Notes under the pieces: model-generated | Told to the model about the DNA's origin: nothing | Databases searched by the model: none | The model's input: the letters and a program-made list of their open reading frames with translations, nothing else | Program-made: the position numbers and the translations under genes | Shown here: one piece after another, positions 18,831 through 28,104 of the stretch | Numbering within the stretch: the first letter of the stretch is position 1 | How the letters are laid out: every line of letters begins with the position of its first letter | Assembly (NCBI RefSeq): GCF_014133895.1 | Contig: NC_050732.1 | Location: forward strand, 496,001 to 560,000 | Direction of reading: 5' to 3' | From: Torulaspora globosa | Lineage: Eukaryota > Ascomycota > Saccharomycetes > Saccharomycetales > Saccharomycetaceae | Length of the DNA: 64,000 bases

Positions 18831-20753
18831 CTATCTTTTCATCAGATCCTTTACCAGCCCACTTAGTTGACTTGGAACATCCATCGTCGCCAATCTGACT
18901 TCCATAAAATCTATACCCTTCCTGTTCTTTGAGTATCTTGATTTTAGCTCGGAAAGCTTCTTCAACAATTGCGAGCGGGTTTCAAGGGTCGAGCTCCTTG
19001 AGAGCTTACCATCAAAATCACCAAAGACCTCCAATAATTTGGTCCATTTCCAGGGAGCAATATCATTGTACGCTCTTGTTGGACCTTCTATGACTCTTTC
19101 AATAGTATAGCCATTGTTATTCCATAGGAAAATTTCCATAGGGAGTTGATGGCGCACAATTGTGGATAACTCTTGAGCTGTCATTTGTGCGGCGCCATCA
19201 CCTTCAAGGAGAATTAATCTCGGTTGGTAACCAGGTTCAATCTTTCCATAGTCCAAGATGTGAAGATTTGGATAATCCTTCATACCTTTGGCAACACCAA
19301 GAGCCGCAGGTAAAGCCATTCCAATGGATAGATATATGCTCTGGGCAATATATTTGACCTGGCTTGGCAGCTTAAAATCGCGAATAGAGAATTGGAAGGA
19401 ACCCGTGTCCGAGATCAAAACGTCACCGGGATTTAAAGATCCGGGCAAATGTTTCTGCAGATAGACTTGAGTGATGTCACTTGTTTCGTCATTACCGAAA
19501 TCTATTTCATCAAGTTTCAAATCATCAGGATTATATGGCGTGAATTTTGAGTCATAGTGGAGGGACAATCTTGGGACTTCAATCTTTTCACCTAATAGTC
19601 TCAAAATATCAACGAAATTCACATTCCTGTAGATCTCTTCCTCTTTGCTTAGATGGTCATAAAATCTAACATAAGCGGGATGTAATTCAACGACTTTTGC
19701 ATCTGGCTTGTAGGTGTAGGAGTAATTTCCATAGTTAATTTCGTTTTTCTCTATACCAAAGTGTAAAACCAAATCACAGGATAAAAACTTTTCAATCACT
19801 GAACCGACATGACCTTTTCCACTGTAAAGTCCCATATAAAGGGGACTGCTTTCGTCAACGACAGATTTGCCCATAACAGAGGAAAAACTAACAATCCCAG
19901 TACGATTTATGAAATCGTTCAATTCCTTGGTCAAACCATACCGATCACAGAAAACGTCACCGACTATTGCTGGTGTTGAGCTTCGATACAACAAATCCAA
20001 GATCTTATTTGTCAATTTTCGCGCCTCATCAGGAGAAGTCTTCGTCACAGAGTCTTGTAAAGTAATAGTAGGCCTTTCCACTAGATTTCTTGAACTGACT
20101 AATTGATCCACAAAGGTACATGGCACAAAAATATAACCGGGTTTCGAGTACTTATAGATATCCTCGATGACTTTATCGACTTTATCACAGGCAGTACTTA
20201 AATCATCCAAGTATTCCGCTGAACAGGCAATTTTATCTCTCACCATCTCAGAATAAATACGGTAATCGGGACCGACAAAGTTAGAATCATTGAGCCGGGG
20301 CACAAGGTGGTGAACGTTACGCAATCTCATCTCGGGATTCTGGTTTGAAATTTCGTAATCGACAATACCAACAATATGTAAAACTTTCACGTCCTCTGAA
20401 CAAGCACCGGCCAACCCGCTGATGGCTCCAAGCTCTCCTACGCCAAACGTAGTGATAACACTACCGATCCCGTTAGTATATCTTGAGTAGCCATCTGCCG
20501 CATAAGCCGCATTCAACTCATTGCAGCATCCGACCCATTCCAGCGTACCGCCATTACTATCCCTCAGCGAATCGTCATACATATGTTCCAGGAGCCTCAA
20601 GTTATAGTCCCCAGGCACCCCAAAAATCGATTTCACACCAACAGACAACAGTCTTTTGAAAACATAAAGACCAAATGGGATCTGAGCCGCCAGGCTCCCG
20701 GTCCCAAAAGCGTTTTGTGTCGCATGAACTAAATCGTGAGTAACAGGTGTCAT
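18831..20753 (-). CDS. ARO10: ARO10, phenylpyruvate (2-keto acid) decarboxylase
   Basis: A 640-aa thiamine-diphosphate enzyme of the pyruvate-decarboxylase family. The conserved Glu that activates ThDP is in CCNELNAAYAADGYSR (about residue 78). The ThDP/Mg motif is EGDGAAQMTAQELS...NNNGYTIE (about 520-560). Length (Aro10 635 aa, Pdc1 563) and divergent sequence point to Aro10, not Pdc. Synteny agrees: YDR380W is beside the RGA2/SDH6 region. Aro10 performs the second, decarboxylating step of the Ehrlich pathway, turning phenylpyruvate and other 2-keto acids into fusel aldehydes. The upstream CCG array suggests control by Aro80. Confidence 0.93.
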   Translation of the reverse strand: MTPVTHDLVHATQNAFGTGSLAAQIPFGLYVFKRLLSVGVKSIFGVPGDYNLRLLEHMYDDSLRDSNGGTLEWVGCCNELNAAYAADGYSRYTNGIGSVITTFGVGELGAISGLAGACSEDVKVLHIVGIVDYEISNQNPEMRLRNVHHLVPRLNDSNFVGPDYRIYSEMVRDKIACSAEYLDDLSTACDKVDKVIEDIYKYSKPGYIFVPCTFVDQLVSSRNLVERPTITLQDSVTKTSPDEARKLTNKILDLLYRSSTPAIVGDVFCDRYGLTKELNDFINRTGIVSFSSVMGKSVVDESSPLYMGLYSGKGHVGSVIEKFLSCDLVLHFGIEKNEINYGNYSYTYKPDAKVVELHPAYVRFYDHLSKEEEIYRNVNFVDILRLLGEKIEVPRLSLHYDSKFTPYNPDDLKLDEIDFGNDETSDITQVYLQKHLPGSLNPGDVLISDTGSFQFSIRDFKLPSQVKYIAQSIYLSIGMALPAALGVAKGMKDYPNLHILDYGKIEPGYQPRLILLEGDGAAQMTAQELSTIVRHQLPMEIFLWNNNGYTIERVIEGPTRAYNDIAPWKWTKLLEVFGDFDGKLSRSSTLETRSQLLKKLSELKSRYSKNRKGIDFMEVRLATMDVPSQLSGLVKDLMKR

Positions 20754-21434
20754 AACTGTCTACCGATGCTTTTTGAAGCAGCAAGTCAGTGGTCGCTCTA
20801 CCCAGAAAGTAGTTAAATGGGTCTAAGCAACGATATTCTAGCGCATATTTATACGGTTACGATTTTGTAACCACGGCGGCTAACCACTTCGGTTACGCGC
20901 GGTAACTTCGGTCCGAGTACCCTTAAAAATATGCCGCGATCAACCGATCTCCGCCTCCAGCCGCGATTAACCGTCAGCTTGCCGAAACCCATGTTTTTTT
21001 TAAAAGTTGCAAAACTTAGAGTCCTCTTAACGCAATTGCAACTTCTGCACTGTCATGAGCTTCCTTAGAACTCGCTCCATTCCGATTTCCTCTACTTTAA
21101 TCAGCTATTCAAGCTCATGCCACTCTTGTCCACGGTGATTTCGTCATATAGCATCCTGAGCTTACTCCGCGAGACTTTCTCCCATATCGCAATCACTTCG
21201 TGCCCGTAAGGCTTCTCTGGCCCAACGATTAGCTTTAGACTTTTGCTGATTGTTTGCTTGTAAAATGACTTCTCTCGCGAAGATATCCTATATTTTTCGC
21301 AAAAGGTGATATTAATTGCTGGGACGAAATTTCAGCAGCGATGAGATGCCAAGGGTTAAATAGAATTGATCAACGATTGCTCAAATTTTGTAAATATCTT
21401 TGTCTGTTAGTAGCGAGAGTATACTTAATTGATA
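20754..21434. other. Divergent promoter region ARO10/ADE2
   Basis: A non-coding stretch holding the CCG array (ARO10 side). On the ADE2 side I looked for the Bas1/Pho2 word TGACTC and did not see a clean copy. No other gene or repeat is visible. Confidence 0.5.
20890..20973. promoter_or_regulatory. CCG-N7-CCG array, probable Aro80 binding region (UASaro)
   Basis: Three CCG triplets at 20951, 20961 and 20971 are each separated by exactly seven bases (CCG-N7-CCG-N7-CCG). A further N7 pair lies at 20934 and 20944 (CCGCGATCAACCG), closely repeating the 20961-20973 pair (CCGCGATTAACCG). An inverted pair CGG-N7-CGG lies at 20890-20902. This is the spacing described for the Zn2Cys6 activator Aro80 at ARO9 and ARO10. 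It lies 140-220 bases upstream of ARO10. Binding is inferred, not shown. Confidence 0.75.
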
Positions 21435-23150
21435 ATGGACTCAAGGACTATTGGTATTCTGGGTGGTGGCCAGCTGGGCCGTATGATTGTAGAGGCTGCC
21501 AACCGATTGAATGTGAAAACGGTGGTTTTGGATGCAGCAGGGTCTCCAGCTAAGCAAATTAACAGTGTTGGGGAACACGTTGACGGATCCTTTACGAACC
21601 CGGATGATATTGAGAAGATTGCAGCTAAGTGTGATGTGCTTACTGTGGAAATTGAACATGTGGACGTGGCTACGTTGAAGGGTTTGCAGAAGAAATTCCC
21701 TGATTTGAAGATCTACCCATCTCCGGAGACTATTGAACTAATCCAGGATAAGTATTTGCAAAAAGAGCATCTAATCAAGAATAAGATTGCTGTGACGGAA
21801 AGTGTATCAGTTGACACGCCAAGCGTCAACACTCTCGCTGGAGTGGGTGAGAAGCTTGGATATCCGTTCATGTTGAAATCCAAGACTTTGGCGTATGACG
21901 GCAGAGGCAACTTTATTGTGAAGAGCGAAAAGACGATCCCTGAAGCGTTGGAGTTCTTGAAGGACCGTCCTTTGTACGCGGAAAAATGGGCGCCTTTTAA
22001 GAAGGAGCTGGCCGTTATGATCGTGCGCTCCATTGATGGCCGTGTGTTTTCGTATCCGACCGTTGAAACGGTTCACAAGGATAACATCTGCTTTGTGTGC
22101 TACGCCCCGGCAAGGGTGCCAGACTCTATTCAGTTGAAAGCGAAGCTGCTTGCTGAAAATGCTGTGAGAGCTTTCCCCGGTTGTGGTATCTTTGGGGTCG
22201 AGATGTTTTACTTGGAGAACGGCGAATTGTTGATCAACGAGATTGCTCCAAGGCCCCACAATTCCGGCCATTACACGATCGATGCGTGCGTGACCTCACA
22301 GTTTGAAGCTCATGTAAGGGCCGTTCTGGATCTACCAATGCCTAAGAACTTCTCATCAATGGCAACCTCTACCACCAATGCCATCATGCTCAACATTCTC
22401 GGTGACGAGAAGGAGAAGAATAGAGAACTGCAGATTTGCAAGCGTGCTCTCGAGACCCCAGGTGCGTCCGTCTATCTCTACGGGAAAGAGTCCAGGCCAA
22501 AGAGGAAGATGGGCCACGTCAACGTCGTAACGTCTTCTATGGAAGAGTGTGAAAGAAGAATGTCCTATGTCGTCGGCAAAATTAAAGATTTGCCAAAGAT
22601 CTCGGCCGCCTCGAAGATAGACCACGAAGCTGAGAAGATTCCACTGGTTGGTGTTATAATGGGCTCAGATTCAGATTTACCCGTTATGTCTGCGGCTTGC
22701 GATGTGTTGAAACAATTCGAAGTGCCATTCGAGGTAACCATCGTGTCGGCTCACAGAACTCCTCATAGAATGAGCAAGTATGCCATTGAAGCTTCTCAGC
22801 GTGGTATCAAAGCCATAATTGCTGGTGCTGGGGGCGCCGCTCATCTGCCCGGCATGGTTGCGGCAATGACTCCATTGCCAGTCATCGGTGTTCCCGTGAA
22901 AGGCTCTTGTTTGGACGGTGTCGACTCTCTTCATTCCATCGTTCAAATGCCTAGAGGCGTCCCTGTGGCAACCGTCGCTATAAACAATAGCACGAACGCA
23001 GCGCTGCTGGCTATCCGTCTCATTGGTGCATTCGACGCTTCGTTGCATCACAAGATGCAGCATTTCTTGCTGAGACAGGAAACAGATGTTCTCGAGAAGG
23101 CCGCCAAGCTCGAGAGCGAAGGCTACAAGAAGTATCTTGATTCTAAGTAG
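21435..23150 (+). CDS. ADE2: ADE2, phosphoribosylaminoimidazole carboxylase
   Basis: 571 aa, the same length as S. cerevisiae Ade2. The N-terminal PurK-type ATP-grasp part begins with the Rossmann-like [11 protein letters not shown] (residues 6-16). The C-terminal PurE-type part starts near residue 400 with [14 protein letters not shown] and contains [10 protein letters not shown] and [12 protein letters not shown]. Two bacterial enzymes are fused, as in all fungi. It carboxylates AIR to CAIR in purine biosynthesis; loss gives the red-colony phenotype. The start is the ATG at 21435 that gives [11 protein letters not shown]. The gene is intact. Confidence 0.97.
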   Translation: MDSRTIGILGGGQLGRMIVEAANRLNVKTVVLDAAGSPAKQINSVGEHVDGSFTNPDDIEKIAAKCDVLTVEIEHVDVATLKGLQKKFPDLKIYPSPETIELIQDKYLQKEHLIKNKIAVTESVSVDTPSVNTLAGVGEKLGYPFMLKSKTLAYDGRGNFIVKSEKTIPEALEFLKDRPLYAEKWAPFKKELAVMIVRSIDGRVFSYPTVETVHKDNICFVCYAPARVPDSIQLKAKLLAENAVRAFPGCGIFGVEMFYLENGELLINEIAPRPHNSGHYTIDACVTSQFEAHVRAVLDLPMPKNFSSMATSTTNAIMLNILGDEKEKNRELQICKRALETPGASVYLYGKESRPKRKMGHVNVVTSSMEECERRMSYVVGKIKDLPKISAASKIDHEAEKIPLVGVIMGSDSDLPVMSAACDVLKQFEVPFEVTIVSAHRTPHRMSKYAIEASQRGIKAIIAGAGGAAHLPGMVAAMTPLPVIGVPVKGSCLDGVDSLHSIVQMPRGVPVATVAINNSTNAALLAIRLIGAFDASLHHKMQHFLLRQETDVLEKAAKLESEGYKKYLDSK

Positions 23151-23312
23151 ATGAATCTGAAACGTGGCCTTGATCTTCAGTTCTTAACATATGTATTGAT
23201 ACGTACCTAACCTCTTAATCGACTTTTTTATTAATACTGATAATTTCATCTTAGCAATTAGCAACGTACTTTAACCTTTATGAGGGATCAAATCTATATG
23301 GTCACTCAAAAT

Positions 23313-23552
23313 ATGGTCAGAAGATTAAGTGGTCTACAGAAAGAAGTGCTTCATCTTTACAGAGCATGTCTTAGGGTTGCACATACAAAGCCAAAGGCAA
23401 ATCAAGCTCACTTTGTGCAGTATACTCGCCAGGAATTTGGGAAATACAAGGACCTGCCTAAGAAAGACTTCACGACCATTGAGCATCTGCTGAGAGTTGG
23501 TCGCAAGAGAATGGAATCTTATTCACGATCCGAATTAAAAGACATCCACTGA
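23313..23552 (+). CDS. SDH6: SDH6 (SDHAF1), LYR-motif succinate dehydrogenase assembly factor
   Basis: A 79-aa protein, identical in length to S. cerevisiae Sdh6 (YDR379C-A), when started at the ATG giving MVRRLSGLQKEVLHLYRACL. It carries the LYR tripeptide at residues 15-17 and the downstream FGKYKDLPKKDF element of the complex-1 LYR family. It helps insert or protect Fe-S clusters of the Sdh2 subunit in the mitochondrial matrix. Two in-frame ATGs at 23280 and 23298 would extend the N-terminus by 11 or 5 residues; I preferred the start that matches the family. It sits between ADE2 and RGA1/2 as expected. Confidence 0.92.
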   Translation: MVRRLSGLQKEVLHLYRACLRVAHTKPKANQAHFVQYTRQEFGKYKDLPKKDFTTIEHLLRVGRKRMESYSRSELKDIH

Positions 23553-23659
23553 ATGCTGCACAAACACTAACGGAAGATGACCATTTGTGAAGTATATTAG
23601 TTCAAATAGGATGAAGACGGGAAATGAGAGGAAGTTACTGTTACACATCAATAGTACGC

Positions 23660-26600
23660 CTATGCTACATGGAATATATCTCTATAATGCCCAAATATGA
23701 AGCCCACTATATAATTCCGCTCCTTCATGTCAGGAATGTCCTTATCACCTGAATAGTCGCGAATCAATCCCGGGGCAAACACAAGAGATAGGTTATGCAA
23801 GGTCATCAAATTCGATTCATTGTAGCTGGTAACTTTGTCAACATGCTTGGCCAAGTATTGAAGCACGTCCAGATGTTCCTTGGGAAGGTTATCTAGAATT
23901 TTCGTGATGATGTTTAGTGCTGCCACATATTGAGGGTCATTAGAACCGGCGTCACTTGCAGCTTTGAGGGGAACATTTATCATCAACCGATTTTCTCTCA
24001 CGACGTTAATCAAGGGCTCATAAATTTGAAAGGTCAGCAGTGGATTAGGTAGTTTTCTCAGATACCGCTTTAGAACACTGGCAACAGCATGTACATCTTC
24101 GTTCAGTAAATTTAAAAGCTCATTACTTGGGCTTCTTTCACAGTCTGTAAATGCCCTCTCAATCTCCTCTATGAGTAATTGAGAACCTGACTTTCGGTAA
24201 ATTCCTTCTGATGCCAAAAGACTATCATCGTTTTCTATGTGTTGAACACAGGTTTTGATTATAATCGGAATAGCTGACTGTTCATAATTGCATCTGGCTA
24301 CAAGGCTAGACCCATACAATATGCTTCCCTCCAATCGCGACGGTGACGATTGCATGCTAACCTCAGAACGCGAATTGTTGCTTATAGGGACTAGTTTCAT
24401 GTCACTAAACTCGTTCGGATTCTGCAGAACTGGTCCTGAAATCTCCAGTCTGCTGCTGGCGGCGTTTCCGGTGCTTGGAAAGCTAGAGGAAGATGAAACA
24501 GATGTGTCTGCCGCCAAGCCATTGGCCGTGGTGGTGCCCTGCTGTTGCTGTGGTTGAGCCTGCCATGGCTGCTGTCTGGCGCCTGAGAATATCTTCCAAA
24601 ATCTAGGTTTGGTAGCTGGTCTTGCAACACTGGCTGTTTCAGTGAGCTTTGCCGGTGCCGGGGCATCTGACGACCCATCTTGTGATCTCAACATTTCATT
24701 GCTGCGCTGCGTTGGATTCAACGATTCCATCGACGCATATTTACTTTTCTCTCCTACCAATCGCTCAACCTCGTAGCAGAGTTTGTCCTTTGAGGATTGG
24801 AGCTTGTCAATTTCATGTACCAAATGTGCCCTTTTCGATTCAAGCTCATTGACCTCTGACTTCAGTTTCCTCAGGAGTAGCTCAGTTTCTGCAAGTTCTT
24901 TTGTGAACGTGGATTCATCCTCGGCATCGGTTCGCATCAATCCTCCATTTGCAAGATCCAGTCCAACCGGCTCCTCGATTACAGTTTCGTTATTTGCTTG
25001 CCGGCTAATTGTCCTACGGTGTGATATTGATCCCGAGTTACTGACCCTTCCAAAGACGGACGAGTTTTCCAAAGGTGGTGTTCTGAACATAGAAACATTC
25101 GTCGAGACGCTGCTGACACTCGCATTGCTGTGAGCCCTTCTGTGATCGAGTGCCTCGGTGATGCTTCTTTTCCCAATCTTATTGCCTGGGCGTTGCTCTG
25201 AATGTAGCGTGCTATCGCTTTTACCTCTTGGCGTAGTTCGATGCCTGGAGAATACTGCCGAGGTTGGCGAAATGCCATTGTCTTCAAAAGCCGAGACTCC
25301 CCATCCTGAGTGCGTATCTGATCCCGTCTTCGGAGAGGTATTCGCTACTGACCCAGAGCTGCTAGGTGGTGATAAAGCATCTCCGGAAGGGTTCGAAGGC
25401 GAAGCCGATCTGGGATCCAAGATTCCCGTGGTTTTGGATTTCAGACTATGAACGAGGTTTTTCGACTTGCGCGACAACGATCTACCGATCTTTTTACCAC
25501 TTCTACCATGGGTGGTGTTAGTTTCCTGAGCAGCGTTGCCGCCGCTTGCAGGCGGAATCAGTGTGTTATCTGGAGGACCTGTATTTTTTGATACCGACGA
25601 TGCTGCTTCGTTTAGCTTTATGGGAGAAGGAGATGAGGGAGGTGAAGGAAGGCTATTTGTTGTTGGTGTGTTCTCCTGCAAACCTAAGGTCAAGGTATCC
25701 TCCTCGTTTTTGAAAGCGGTCACCGTCAGTTCGGGCGAAGGCAAAGTTATTGCAAGACCATGAGTGTTCGCATGGCCCTCATTGAATGCTTCATCAGATC
25801 GAGAAAGGATGGGAGCAGCCTGCATATTATCCTTTACAGACCCGCCCCCAAGCTGAATCTGACCTTGCAGGCCTGTGAGAGAGTTCTCGACAGTTTCAGC
25901 TAAGTCTGCCGGTGGCGAATCGGACTCCAGAACCATACCTTGTCTATGCGACATTGGTGATCTGCTGATTGAATCTGTAGCTTTGTGATTCCTCAAAGGT
26001 GTTTTGTCGAGCAAAAGTTTGGGTTCCTGAACAACTCTCAAATCATGCTCGTCGTTCTCCAACGTGGAATTTAATATGTCATCGATCGAAACATTTCTGG
26101 AATGTTTAGACTGCCTCGTCTCTTGTTCCTGTTCGTTTTTCTTCTCGGCGTCGTTTTCATTCAAGTACTGAGAAATCACACTTCCGCTATTCGATTTAAT
26201 CATGCTCTTTGGAGGTGATTGCGAGAACTGACCTTGTCCCTTGGTCGGCGACAGAGGTCTGCGTGAGGACTTTTCCGGGATTACAAGCGGAATAGTATGA
26301 TCGGCCGCGGGCACCTCAGGTAGATCCTTCTTGAGTCTCCGTTTTTTCTCCTCGTAGTATTTTCTTTTCGCTAGCAGTTTCTCATGGCAATGTATACAGA
26401 ACAGTCCGCGTTTGGTCTTGGCGTATCTGAGATCCTTGATGTTGTCGCCGCATTTACAGCACTTGAAGCATTCCGAACAGTATGCTTCATTCGATGACGA
26501 CAGTATGATAGCCAGGTTATCTATCTTTTTCCCGCAACTCTTGCAACAGTCAGAACAATCAAAACAGATCAGTGTTCCAGTACCTAGTACAAGGAAATCG

Positions 26601-26788
26601 CTATGGCAGCTTAAAGCCTTCTCACACCGATAGCATGAAAAGCAATGAGTGTGCCACCGGTCATCACCCAACTCATAGGCATGACCAGAAGTAATCAGCT
26701 TCTTGCATCTCACACATGTTGGACACACGTTCCCACCTTCAGCGTCGCCAATATCTGCATCCACCATCATACCGGCGTTGGAAGACAT
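23660..26788 (-). CDS. RGA1: RGA1/RGA2, LIM-domain Rho/Cdc42 GTPase-activating protein
   Basis: A 1042-aa protein. Two N-terminal LIM zinc fingers (CVRCKKLITSG... and CCKCGDNIKDL..., residues about 20-140) precede a long Ser/Pro-rich disordered region. A coiled coil lies near 640-690 (ELAETELLLRKLKSEVNEL). The C-terminal RhoGAP domain (about 830-1040) has the arginine-finger motif EGIYRKSGS. It is the single pre-duplication counterpart of YOR127W (RGA1) and YDR379W (RGA2), so the symbol is a convenience. It stimulates GTP hydrolysis by Cdc42 during polarised growth and mating. The start is the ATG giving MSSNAGMMVDAD; an upstream TTG is not used. Confidence 0.92.
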   Translation of the reverse strand: MSSNAGMMVDADIGDAEGGNVCPTCVRCKKLITSGHAYELGDDRWHTHCFSCYRCEKALSCHSDFLVLGTGTLICFDCSDCCKSCGKKIDNLAIILSSSNEAYCSECFKCCKCGDNIKDLRYAKTKRGLFCIHCHEKLLAKRKYYEEKKRRLKKDLPEVPAADHTIPLVIPEKSSRRPLSPTKGQGQFSQSPPKSMIKSNSGSVISQYLNENDAEKKNEQEQETRQSKHSRNVSIDDILNSTLENDEHDLRVVQEPKLLLDKTPLRNHKATDSISRSPMSHRQGMVLESDSPPADLAETVENSLTGLQGQIQLGGGSVKDNMQAAPILSRSDEAFNEGHANTHGLAITLPSPELTVTAFKNEEDTLTLGLQENTPTTNSLPSPPSSPSPIKLNEAASSVSKNTGPPDNTLIPPASGGNAAQETNTTHGRSGKKIGRSLSRKSKNLVHSLKSKTTGILDPRSASPSNPSGDALSPPSSSGSVANTSPKTGSDTHSGWGVSAFEDNGISPTSAVFSRHRTTPRGKSDSTLHSEQRPGNKIGKRSITEALDHRRAHSNASVSSVSTNVSMFRTPPLENSSVFGRVSNSGSISHRRTISRQANNETVIEEPVGLDLANGGLMRTDAEDESTFTKELAETELLLRKLKSEVNELESKRAHLVHEIDKLQSSKDKLCYEVERLVGEKSKYASMESLNPTQRSNEMLRSQDGSSDAPAPAKLTETASVARPATKPRFWKIFSGARQQPWQAQPQQQQGTTTANGLAADTSVSSSSSFPSTGNAASSRLEISGPVLQNPNEFSDMKLVPISNNSRSEVSMQSSPSRLEGSILYGSSLVARCNYEQSAIPIIIKTCVQHIENDDSLLASEGIYRKSGSQLLIEEIERAFTDCERSPSNELLNLLNEDVHAVASVLKRYLRKLPNPLLTFQIYEPLINVVRENRLMINVPLKAASDAGSNDPQYVAALNIITKILDNLPKEHLDVLQYLAKHVDKVTSYNESNLMTLHNLSLVFAPGLIRDYSGDKDIPDMKERNYIVGFIFGHYRDIFHVA

Positions 26789-27250
26789 CCCAGCCAAATG
26801 CTACAGCGCCTAATGCTGATCACTTTCAACTGATTCAAATATCGTCAAGACGTGGTCTCGATCGGCCAGGTATATAGGATGCTCCTAATCTTCCTGCTCC
26901 GATTACCTGGCTACGCTTAACATATACAGATCTCGTCGACGCGTAAATAACGATGAACGACCGAGAATGTTTGTCTCAAAGAGATTCTTCAGCAAGTTGA
27001 AACATCAAAGCCCTTATTAGGCCTCAAGCTAACGTCAAGATGCTTGCTGACAGCAGTGGTCAGTATGAATGAACTAAGGAGTGTAGTAAAAGCCTTAACT
27101 TCGGCTCGTAAGTATCTTTGTGAAGTCCGGGTAACCCCGTCTTCAAGCTCACTAACTAATTGGAAATGAAAAAATGGGCCTTAGACGGTGAGTCAAGCAG
27201 GCTATAGCCACGTAGAATAGCCGACGAAGAGTGCTGTGGTTCCCTATATA
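26789..27250. other. Divergent intergenic region RGA1/LSM6
   Basis: No gene, tRNA or repeat is seen. It holds two divergent promoters. Confidence 0.4.
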
Positions 27251-27499
27251 ATGTCTTCCAGAGGTACATCGAGCGTATCATCTCAGTTTTTGTCCGAAAT
27301 CATCGGGAAACCGGTGAACGTTAAACTACACTCCGGGATGCTATACAACGGCAGATTGGAGTCGATCGATGGGTTCATGAATGTGGCGCTTTCTAGCGCC
27401 ACGGAACATTACGAAAGTGGACATAACGGTCTCTTGAAGACCTACAACAGCGACGTGTTCTTAAGAGGCACGCAAGTGATGTATATTAGCGAGGTTTAG
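27251..27499 (+). CDS. LSM6: LSM6, U6 snRNP / mRNA-decay Lsm ring subunit
   Basis: 82 aa from the ATG giving MSSRGTSSVSSQFLSEIIG; an in-frame ATG five codons earlier (27236) is less like the family. The Sm fold is clear: Sm1 has VNVKLHSGMLYNGRLESIDGFMN, read as KL.SG..Y.G.L...D..MN, and Sm2 is VFLRGTQVMYI. Lsm6 is part of the Lsm2-8 ring on U6 snRNA and the Lsm1-7 ring in mRNA decay. Its position between RGA and ATP17 matches YDR378C. Confidence 0.95.
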   Translation: MSSRGTSSVSSQFLSEIIGKPVNVKLHSGMLYNGRLESIDGFMNVALSSATEHYESGHNGLLKTYNSDVFLRGTQVMYISEV

Positions 27500-27584
27500 C
27501 TGTTTAACACACGAAGAAAAACTATACCTGATCTTTCATGAATATCTGTAATATCTGTAATAGAATGTATATATATACGAATGC

Positions 27585-27890
27585 TTAGTGCTCGGCACCA
27601 CCCTTGTGATGTCTCAAATGGAAGTAGTATTCCAAAGAGTAACCCATTACCAAGATGCTCAAGGCCAGATGCCACAATGGCTTACCACTCGCGTTGTCGC
27701 CATCGAAGTACTTGGCCTTGTATCTGCCAATGAATCCAGTGGGCTTAACGGCAGCTGCTTGACCCTGTGGGAGCGACTTGTAGAACTGAACGACGTTGCT
27801 GATTCTCTTAGCGTTTGGAGCAGCCCCTAGGTTCTTTGGGGAAACGACCTTTGGTGCGATCAACGTGGATAGAGCGCGTTTGGCAATCAT
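27585..27890 (-). CDS. ATP17: ATP17, F1Fo ATP synthase subunit f
   Basis: 101 aa from the ATG giving MIAKRALSTLIAPKVV, the same length as S. cerevisiae Atp17. The basic N-terminus is a mitochondrial presequence. A single membrane helix lies near the C-terminus (WHLALSILVMGYSLEYYF). The frame is open 31 codons further upstream to an ATG at 27983, but that extension has no family counterpart. Subunit f is in the peripheral part of the Fo sector in the inner membrane. It is tail-to-tail with LSM6. Confidence 0.94.
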   Translation of the reverse strand: MIAKRALSTLIAPKVVSPKNLGAAPNAKRISNVVQFYKSLPQGQAAAVKPTGFIGRYKAKYFDGDNASGKPLWHLALSILVMGYSLEYYFHLRHHKGGAEH

Positions 27891-28104
27891 CTTGGATTTG
27901 GTGGAACACTTCCCTGGGATACAGCTTTCCACTATGGATTGTGTCTTCCAGAAGCTAGCATCTTGGATGTATCTCAGGGTCAAAGTTTGATGGAACTTGA
28001 CCAGGCAAGAGCTTCGTGTGAAGTGATTGGGTCAAACAAGCAGAGATGATTGGCTGTTAGGTCCAAAACTCATAGAAACAGCCGGACGAGCTGTGATGCT
28101 GAGA

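Noticed and set aside
27891..27983. 31-residue extension of ATP17
   Set aside because: The ATG at 27890 gives a mitochondrial presequence and exactly the family length.
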